A stretch of DNA of 64,000 bases from Paralichthys olivaceus (Eukaryota; Chordata; Actinopteri; Pleuronectiformes; Paralichthyidae), in assembly GCF_024713975.1 (NCBI RefSeq), contig NC_091107.1, positions 13,753,501-13,817,500 on the forward strand. The letters run 5' to 3'. The notes below the pieces were generated by a model. That model saw nothing but the letters and a program-made list of their open reading frames with translations. It was not told the origin of the DNA and ran no database searches. Made by a program: the position numbers and the translations under genes. Of this stretch, positions 49,861 through 64,000 are shown piece after piece; position 1 is the first letter of the stretch; the number at the start of each line of letters is the position of its first letter.

Positions 49861-50404
49861 GCATTACCCAGCCTCTCTCTCTCTCCTCCCCCCTCCTCAG
49901 CTCCTTGTCACAGAGAGAGACAGCCAAGCTCTCTGTGTCTAAAACGTGAATATTAAATTCTAAAAAAATGACATGCACAAGTTGACTGTGTGGCAGACTA
50001 GATGCGGAGCCAGTTTTATATCAACACACAAAACATACCCACAATTTCTCAACCTACATATTCGGCTTGAACTTATCTCTCTGCTAGATGAATATTGATT
50101 GTAATATCCGACACCTTCATTTGAAGTCTCTCCCTCTCGTGCCAAAAGCTGACATTTCTGAACAGCGGAGATAAAGGTTGAAAGAGCAGAGTGAAGGGCA
50201 AAGGTGAAAATGGCTGTGTGTGTGTGTGTGTGTGACAGTGTGTTTATTTGGAGAGACCTCTGTGTACTCCCCAAACGTAGCCATTGTGGGTCGAGACCAT
50301 AACAAACAACCAACCAGCTCAGGCACAATGAGAGCGCAGGAGAATAAGAACACAGCCCGGGCCTCTTTCCTCCCCACTACATCTTTACAGAACAAGTACA
50401 TACC

Positions 50405-50484
50405 TGTGAATGTGGAACAACCATGACATGATGCTCAGGAGAGGAGGAGATGAATCATGCTGCTCAACCTCCACTGCAGCAGTG
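50405..50484 (-). other. Alternative candidate leader exon
   Basis: On the minus strand GCACTGCTGCAG precedes and CATTCACAG|GTATGT follows. It could be an additional 5' UTR exon of SIPA1 or chance splice-like sites. Confidence 0.25.
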
Positions 50485-50585
50485 CAGCCAAGTGTCCGGC
50501 ACCATCCCCCTAATTACTGGATGGAGGCTCGTCCTGGCCGTACCATATGGCCGTGTGTGTGTGTGTCACCAGGTCAGAGGCTCTG

Positions 50586-50628
50586 GTCTGGGGTTGGGGG
50601 AGGAGGAGGAGGAGGAGGAGGAGGAGAA
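50586..50628 (+). repeat. (GGA)n microsatellite
   Basis: GGAGGAGGA repeated about 9 times. A related (GGT)n tract is at 49031-49057 and a G-rich run at 49085-49118. Confidence 0.85.
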
Positions 50629-50729
50629 GCCTGCGTTGCTGGTGTTGTGTGTCTTGGAGAGATAAGAAAATATAAGAGCACAGGCACTGGTTGATAGCAT
50701 TGAGACAGTTTTCTTAAAAACAAACATAC

Positions 50730-50783
50730 CTCAGATTGGTTCATCTGGGGTTTGCTGCTTCCGGGGTTCAGCGTTGTTTTAAC
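50730..50783 (-). other. 54-nt exon-like segment
   Basis: Minus strand CTCCTTTGTCAG|GTTAAAAC to AATCTGAG|GTATGT: good acceptor, good donor, length divisible by three, one open frame (VKTTLNPGSSKPQMNQSE). It may be a 5' UTR or alternative exon. An open frame of 18 codons is not significant alone. Confidence 0.3.
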
Positions 50784-50829
50784 CTGACAAAGGAGAGGAA
50801 AGGATCATAGTTTCATTATTTAAACATTC

Positions 50830-53800
50830 AGACCAAGAGAGATGTCACCTACATTTCCATGAAACTAAATCAAAATGAAAAGCTTTTATTGACAAGTAAG
50901 TTTTTTACACATACATGGAATTTGTTTTGGTGTTGTTGGTGCATGTCAGACATCTCTAAATATAAGAGGATAAGAAAATGAAGTATTAAAATTTAACAAT
51001 ATAAATATAAAAGTATATATTCACAGTATGTTTTTGAAGGTAAAAAAACAAAAATAAGGACAGTACAGCTGAGTAAGTACAATGTGCAAGTGTTCACAGT
51101 ATGCAGAGTTTTTCCAATATATTATATAATATATGTTTAATATTATATCTATGTAGAAAAAGGCAATTTCATTCACAGAGTTAGAGTAGCACTCATTAGG
51201 GAGCATACCTCCGCCAAGGCCCAACGGACCTCAATCAAACTGCACCAGATTTCACACACTTACAAATATCAGTTTTAAATGTGTCTTATAAAAAACACCC
51301 TATGTCACAATGTTATAGAAAGTGAAAAGTCATTTCTGGGTTCTTCCCTGAGCCATGAGACACTCTTTTAAGTTTCAGGGAAGTCGGATAAGTTGTTTTT
51401 GTGTAAACTAGCTTCCAAACAAACAAACGGACAGGGGTGAAGCGGTAACCCCCTTGGTTGTGGGTAATGACCTCTGATGTAAACAACAGTTTGAAAGTTC
51501 AGACCATCACAAATCACCTGTAAATCACACTAGAGGTCATTTAAGAAAAGGCCTCACTACGATCGGTGCTACAGTGACACCGTGTGGACGTGTCCCGCTA
51601 AGACTGTGGTCGTGTTTACAGCTCTGCAGAGAAACATGGTTGACATTTTAAAGTTTCGTCCTGTTTGCTATTTGAAACAACAATGAACTCTCCTCCAACA
51701 TCATGTTTATCCCTAAAACAATGTATATAAGCAAAAACGTTAGAGTGCATTTAAATCATCATTTCTAAATATGTGGTTAAAACCAACAATTGTTTTTTAT
51801 ATTATCTGACTATTAACTCTGGTTATCTTGTTTAATCTGTTTCTTTTTTCTTCATCACAGCACATGGAGCCAGAATTAAACAATATTTTTTCTCAGAGGA
51901 CCAGATGATGCAGAAACAGTCAACAGGAGGAGGAGGAGGAGGACGTTAGATGAGTGTGAAATTCCTCTCTCTCTCCTCATGGGGACTGGCGTAGCTCTGC
52001 CAGGTGCAGTGGGAACATGTGTGTGATGAGATGTTGAGCAGGGAGGCTGAGGACTTAAACCTGATTCACACACATTTAACAGCATCAACCCAAACAGGAT
52101 CAGATGCAACAGAATCTTTATCTGAGTCTCTGCCTACCTGGCTCTGTCCTGCAGCCTCTGGTCACCTGCACAGTCCAGCACCAAGTCATCTCACCTCGTA
52201 GCCTCAGTTTCCCCATTTGATCTAAAGCAGAGTGTCAGTCCTGGAACAGAGTCACAATGGTCAGGTTGCACTTTTACATTTAGCTTCTAACAAACCCATT
52301 CCTGCTTTCAGCTAGTGGTCTGAACTCGGCTAATGCAACTTCACAAATAGAGAGAAAATTTACACTGCTGCCGCCTGGTGGACAAACTGTATATAGACAG
52401 AGTAAAATTAGAGGCGTTATGATATAAAAAAACATAAAAATGCATGTTGTAAAAGTTGACTTTGATGAGTCCAAGTGTTCTAATTCAATGTTCAATACCA
52501 ACAAGCTTATTTGCCAAATTATGTATCCTGCTTAACTTTTCCAAAAGGCTGCCAACAATTGAATAAATACACAAAACCACATCTGAAGCTACAGAGCTAA
52601 AGCTAATGTAGACGGTGCAATATGCTGGTTATGGCATTCATCTTATTTTTTACTTTTACATTTTATGTAATAAAACAGAAGTAGCACTTGTAATTTCACT
52701 GTATTTGGTACAATACAATGAGAACAACGGTTTTCTATTCTTCTGTGACTGTGGTCTTCTTTAACTCTATCTCTCTGATCTCTACATATTTGAAATTCGC
52801 AATCATGCAATGCTACAGAAATCTGGAGGTATCAACACTTACCGGAGTATTAACTTCACCACACTAATGTTAGTGACATTCATCAAACTTTGCTGGCGAT
52901 TGAATGTGGTTCTCAGAACTCTGTGCCGGTAAAAGAAATACAGTATACTCTGGTGGGAAATGTACACTTTTAAAATCGAACATTAAAGACACTTTACAGG
53001 GGTTTTTACAATGTTTTTTTTATCAATTCAACAAGCTTTTTAAATCAAACCTTCAAATCATACTCCCAACTGTGTTTCACATAAAGATATGCTAAATTAT
53101 TTCACATGTAAACATAAAAACACAAACTTGAAAGTAAGATATCACTTTAAGGTCTTGTCCTGTTAATATTGTGAGGCCTGTTAGTTTACATCAAGTAAAA
53201 AAGAAAGACAGCTGTACACAAAATTTACATTCCTTTAACAGTTCAACATGGCTTCTGTCTTCTAAAGGTTTCTTAATAATCAGGTTCAGTATGTACATGT
53301 ACAAGCAACATGTTTAACTTGTGGATTTGTCTCATTGCACACTGTGTACAGATGATCGCAACAGGGGAGGATCGGGAAAAAATTAATTCCCCTGAATGGT
53401 TACGAACAAAAATCATAAACGCTTCCAACTATTTAAAATACATGGAAATGAAAAGCAGAGCTTCTATTGTAAAAGATAAACATGAGCTGAGCTTTAGCAA
53501 CATTAAAACTTTGGATCTTTTGTCTAGTTTTAAATATTTGTCTGTATCCTAATAGTTCAGATTATTTATTTGAATATATAGATACGTATAGGGAAAAAGA
53601 TCCAGAAGCTTTCAGCAGCATATTTCTATTCCCCTTCAGGCACCGCTGCCAGAGGAATCACAATAAACGGATGAGTACTGTGTGCCATGAGTCTGAATGG
53701 GCAGAACTTTACTCCAAAAACAGAACTGGGGTGTGATTCATTGTACTTTTTTTCCTGTTTACGCACTCACAATACTGATAACACTGAGTCATTGATATAA

Positions 53801-54184
53801 ATATATAAATAGAACCACAGTCTGATCATCAGTGGGTATTGTTTTCAATCACTATTTTTGTTACTATTCAAACCTTTGTAAACAGGAAGAGGTTCTGACG
53901 TCTGCACACCATAAAAATACCAATGTAGCAAGTGATGACTAAGGTTTGGAGTGTTAGTTAGGTCAACGTTTAATGAGTGTACATTTCATCAACTAAGTTG
54001 TCTGAGTATGACTTGTACGAATAAAAAAAAGGGATTTTTCTAATTTAAGTCAAACAGGAAATCCTGAAAACTTTTTTTCTGGTTTAAGTCAAAAGGGGAA
54101 TTCTGAAAACTTTCTGGGATTTTATAAATATTTCTGATGACTTCTACTTCCAAAAGTTTTTGGTGCAGTCACCGTCTCTCTTCT
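50830..54184. other. Spacer between KAT5 3' end and SIPA1 upstream region
   Basis: No coding exon recognised. Contains a family A repeat (51199-51475) and AT-rich DNA. The ORF at 53310-53552 has no recognisable domain. A diverged tandem duplication occurs at 54032-54117. Confidence 0.5.
51199..51475 (-). repeat. Dispersed repeat family A copy (reverse), well-preserved terminus
   Basis: Begins ATACCTCCGCCAAGGCCCAA, the clearest copy of this end, and runs to AACAAACGGACAGGGGTGAA. The two termini are inverted relative to each other, as expected of a DNA element. Confidence 0.65.
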
Positions 54185-54201
54185 GTCCGCAGGTTTGACA
54201 G

Positions 54202-54207
54202 TTTATT
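54202..54207 (-). terminator. KAT5: KAT5 polyadenylation signal (AATAAA)
   Basis: Minus-strand AATAAA exactly 200 nt past the KAT5 stop codon. It is the first canonical signal downstream, giving a short 3' UTR with cleavage expected near 54185. Confidence 0.55.
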
Positions 54208-54406
54208 TTATCCTCACAAAATACAAGGAATATTCACAATAAAAGCTTCTGCTTCTCAAGTCACAGTTTATGTTCATTGTCTGGGTCTGATTGAGATTCT
54301 CGATGAGTCATCTTGACAAACAAAAGAAACTTGATCTGATCCATCATTTGCTTCAAGTCTGTAATCTGACAGTCTGGGATGGTTTTCTGTGAACCAGGAT
54401 TGGGCT

Positions 54407-61890
<7,484 letters not shown>

Positions 61891-62040
61891 CAGTGAGAGC
61901 AGCAGCAGCAGCAGCGGGGTGTTGTGGGAAAATGCCGGTCCACGTCAGAGATGAAACAAAAAGCAAGATTAACATCCGAGAGCCAGTACGGTCAGCGGAA
62001 ATCGGAAACCAACCCGGAAACACAAGTCATTAGTAGCTGC
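61891..62040 (-). promoter_or_regulatory. KAT5: KAT5 promoter / 5' UTR
   Basis: A short CpG-containing stretch next to the start codon. It has three CGGAA cores (near 61994, 62003 and 62015), typical ETS-type sites, and a TGACGTGG half CRE/E-box around 61940-61947 on the minus strand. No TATA box. This is consistent with a housekeeping promoter. Confidence 0.5.
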
Positions 62041-62385
62041 ACTATCTGAACGTACGTGTATATTTAGCTACTTGTGTGTTTTTTTACTTTATGTATTAGT
62101 TATCTGAATTTATGTTAATCATTTTAACCAGTCTATGTTCCAACTTGGTAACTGTGTGTGTAACTTAAAGTACTCTTTTTGTACAAGTGTGTAACTTAAA
62201 GTACTCTTTTTGTACAAAACACCTAAAAACATCAATTATTCTTGCAAATGGCTTGATAAAGACATTGTTGTTCCTCATGCACAATTTGGTTGGAACCTGA
62301 TATTTTCTATTATTATAACCAGGGCATCTGAATGGGTTAAGAAGCCATGTCTTTTGACTTTTAGGGAACCGGTGCTATACATTTC
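62041..62385. other. KAT5 upstream spacer with 31-bp tandem duplication
   Basis: AT-rich, no gene seen. The unit around GTAACTTAAAGTACTCTTTT is repeated twice in tandem with a 31-bp period (62156-62217). Confidence 0.6.
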
Positions 62386-62419
62386 TTACCACCAGGGGTC
62401 AATGTTGTCTACAAACTGA

Positions 62420-63060
62420 TTTGTCCTAAAGGGGGAACAGGCTTTGGAGGCCGAGGTAAGAAGGGGTGAGGGGGAAAGGGTGAGTGTTTTCAGGACAAAC
62501 GTCCGCTCATCCCTCTCTTTTTCGTGTAACATTTTGTCTGCTGTTTCCGGCTGCTCCACCTTTCTCCTCCTCTTCCCCTCTTCTTTGTTGATGGCCTCCA
62601 CTTTTCTGCAGCTCAGTCCCTCAGTTGCAGTCGTCTCCTGCTGCAGCTTCACCTCCACTGTCTCTACCCAACTCTTCTTCACCTCCTTTTCTTTGACAGT
62701 GAGCATGGCCGGGCAGTCCATGTAGGTGTTGGTACAAGTTCTCCTTTTCTTGGTTTCACTCATCATGAGTTGGTTCTTGTTTAATGAGCTCATCCTCCAG
62801 GCTTCTCTGTCCAATCTTCAGCAGGTTGACCTGCTCCTTCAGAGCCTGGTTTTCCTTTGTCGACTTCCATCTCTCTGCTCCAGCTCGTCTCGGGCTGACT
62901 TACTTCCAGACTCTTACACTTGGCCTGACACTCAGTGAGCTGCTCCACCTGGAGTTTGGCTCTGAGAGTGGTCACATGTCTTGTTACTGCATGGTTTACA
63001 ACAGACAGCAGATCTACTTCTTGATGAAGCTCTGAAGGAACTTGTGCCCGAGTTCAAAGA
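62420..63060 (-). pseudogene. Frame-disrupted coiled-coil coding remnant
   Basis: The minus strand shows consecutive pieces of Lys/Glu/Leu-rich coiled coil in different frames. First comes VPSELHQEVDLLSVVNHAVT running to LTECQAKCKSLE, then ARDELEQRDGSRQR, then ENQALKEQVNLLKIGQRSLE to KQEPTHDE and a stop, then KEVKKSWVETVEVKLQQETT and EGKRRRKVEQPETADKM. Several small indels would explain the breaks, so this looks like a decayed copy of a coiled-coil gene. A perfect donor-like GGAA|GTAAGT at the end of the first piece leaves open a real multi-exon gene. Parent family not recognised. Confidence 0.5.
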
Positions 63061-64000
63061 ATTGATGCACAGTCTTTTGTTGTTTTCTCGTCAGTTGTCA
63101 GTCATCTCACAACCCCTTAGATTTACCCTATATGAGCATTTAAGGGGACCTGTTGTTTAAATCAAACAAAAGTGTGGCTTTCAATTGAGAATTCTATATT
63201 AGTTTGACCACATGGGATCTTAGCCTCCATAACAACTAATGAATTAACTGCTTCAACACACTGAATAAAACTATTAACTTACATTGTTGGAAGCAGTTAA
63301 ATCACAATAAATTATCATAATTCAGTGTGTCTGTCTTCAGCTACTGCTCACGCAGTCACCAGGACAAAGGTGTCTTTTTGCTGTAAAATGTGTATAAAGT
63401 GTGGAAGTCATACTTGTTTCCGGTTATTTATGATATTTACAGCTAGATTTCTTGTTAATACTTTGTAATATAGCCTGAAAAAGCTGTTCAAACCTACATG
63501 AATACATGATATGAAACAGTAGCAAAGTTATAATTTGGTATTACAAAAACCTTTGATAAAATGCCTCTTATGTGACTTAAAAGCAAAACTCAGTGTCTCA
63601 TGGTAAATATGCATGAAAATCGCACTAAAATGTGTTATGTATTAAATGTTACATTCAAAGCAACCACATCTGTCAAGAATTAACCCTTGAAACCCATTGG
63701 ACTGGAAAATATGGAGAGTGTATTCTGTTTACTTACTGACCCACAAACAAGAAATATATATCCTAACTTCAGTGGAGATTTGTGACAAAGTTTCCTGAGT
63801 GAAAAATGTAAATTAGCTATTGTTAGTGTTTGAGCCAATCATCTCACTAATCAAGGGTAAAGGTTATAAATAATCTTTATTATAATCCTTGGAACAGCGT
63901 TCATCATACAGAATTTGCATTTTTTTCAGTTAAGAAACCATATATTAAAGTGCAAATGATAAACAAAGTATATCTGACAAAAAATAAACTAAAAGAACAT
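63061..64000. other. AT-rich right-end spacer
   Basis: No gene recognised. A plus-strand open frame (about 62970-63160, DEALKELVPEFKELMHSLL) overlaps the remnant on the opposite strand and is probably a by-product. Confidence 0.45.

Noticed and set aside
53310..53552. 80-codon plus-strand ORF in the KAT5-SIPA1 spacer
   Set aside because: AT-rich, no domain, no splice or promoter signals; expected by chance.

Overview
This is a nuclear genomic window from a ray-finned fish, most likely a percomorph teleost. The evidence is (i) two intron-split vertebrate genes with canonical GT-AG junctions, (ii) AT-rich, CpG-poor intergenic DNA with long (CA)n, poly-G and (AT)n microsatellites, and (iii) many short non-autonomous repeats, tRNA-headed SINEs and a decayed Tc1-like transposon of types typical of teleosts. 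There is no sign of bacterial operons, rRNA, functional tRNA genes or CRISPR arrays.

The two well-supported genes both read leftwards (minus strand). KAT5 (Tip60 lysine acetyltransferase) runs from ATG 61890 to stop 54407 in 15 coding exons. All exon phases join, giving a 583-residue protein with chromodomain, C2HC zinc finger and MYST catalytic core. SIPA1 (a Rap GTPase-activating protein, SPA-1 family) runs from ATG 34505 to stop 20283 in 15 coding exons. It gives a 1265-residue protein with RapGAP domain, PDZ domain and C-terminal leucine zipper. Its first coding exon starts at a strong acceptor at 35000, so at least one noncoding leader exon lies upstream. The best candidate ends at a donor at 49477 inside a CpG-containing stretch.

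A third, unidentified minus-strand gene is suggested at the left. A GC-rich island at 12.3-12.9 kb holds a first exon coding for a short basic N-terminus plus a hydrophobic segment (12465-12363). A phase-matched second exon lies at 5826-5716, and the rest of the gene would lie beyond the left edge. At the right, 62.4-63.06 kb holds a frame-disrupted coiled-coil coding remnant on the minus strand.

Layout: 1-5.7 kb repeats and a possible conserved noncoding island with an RFX X-box palindrome; 5.7-12.5 kb putative gene start with a Tc1 relic in its intron; 12.9-20.28 kb intergenic DNA and the SIPA1 3' side, with a nested hairpin; 20.28-35.0 kb SIPA1; 35-49.4 kb probable SIPA1 first intron with repeats; 49.4-50.8 kb candidate SIPA1 promoter and leader exons; 50.8-54.2 kb spacer; 54.2-62.0 kb KAT5; 62-64 kb coiled-coil remnant and AT-rich spacer.

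SIPA1 and KAT5 are also close neighbours on human 11q13.1 (with RELA between them), so this is a conserved synteny block. Here no RELA exon is recognisable between them, and KAT5 is upstream of SIPA1 in the direction of transcription, the reverse of the human order. I found no clearly new biological system. The most interesting items are the unidentified gene start, the KAT5 linker exon, the nested hairpin and the coiled-coil remnant.
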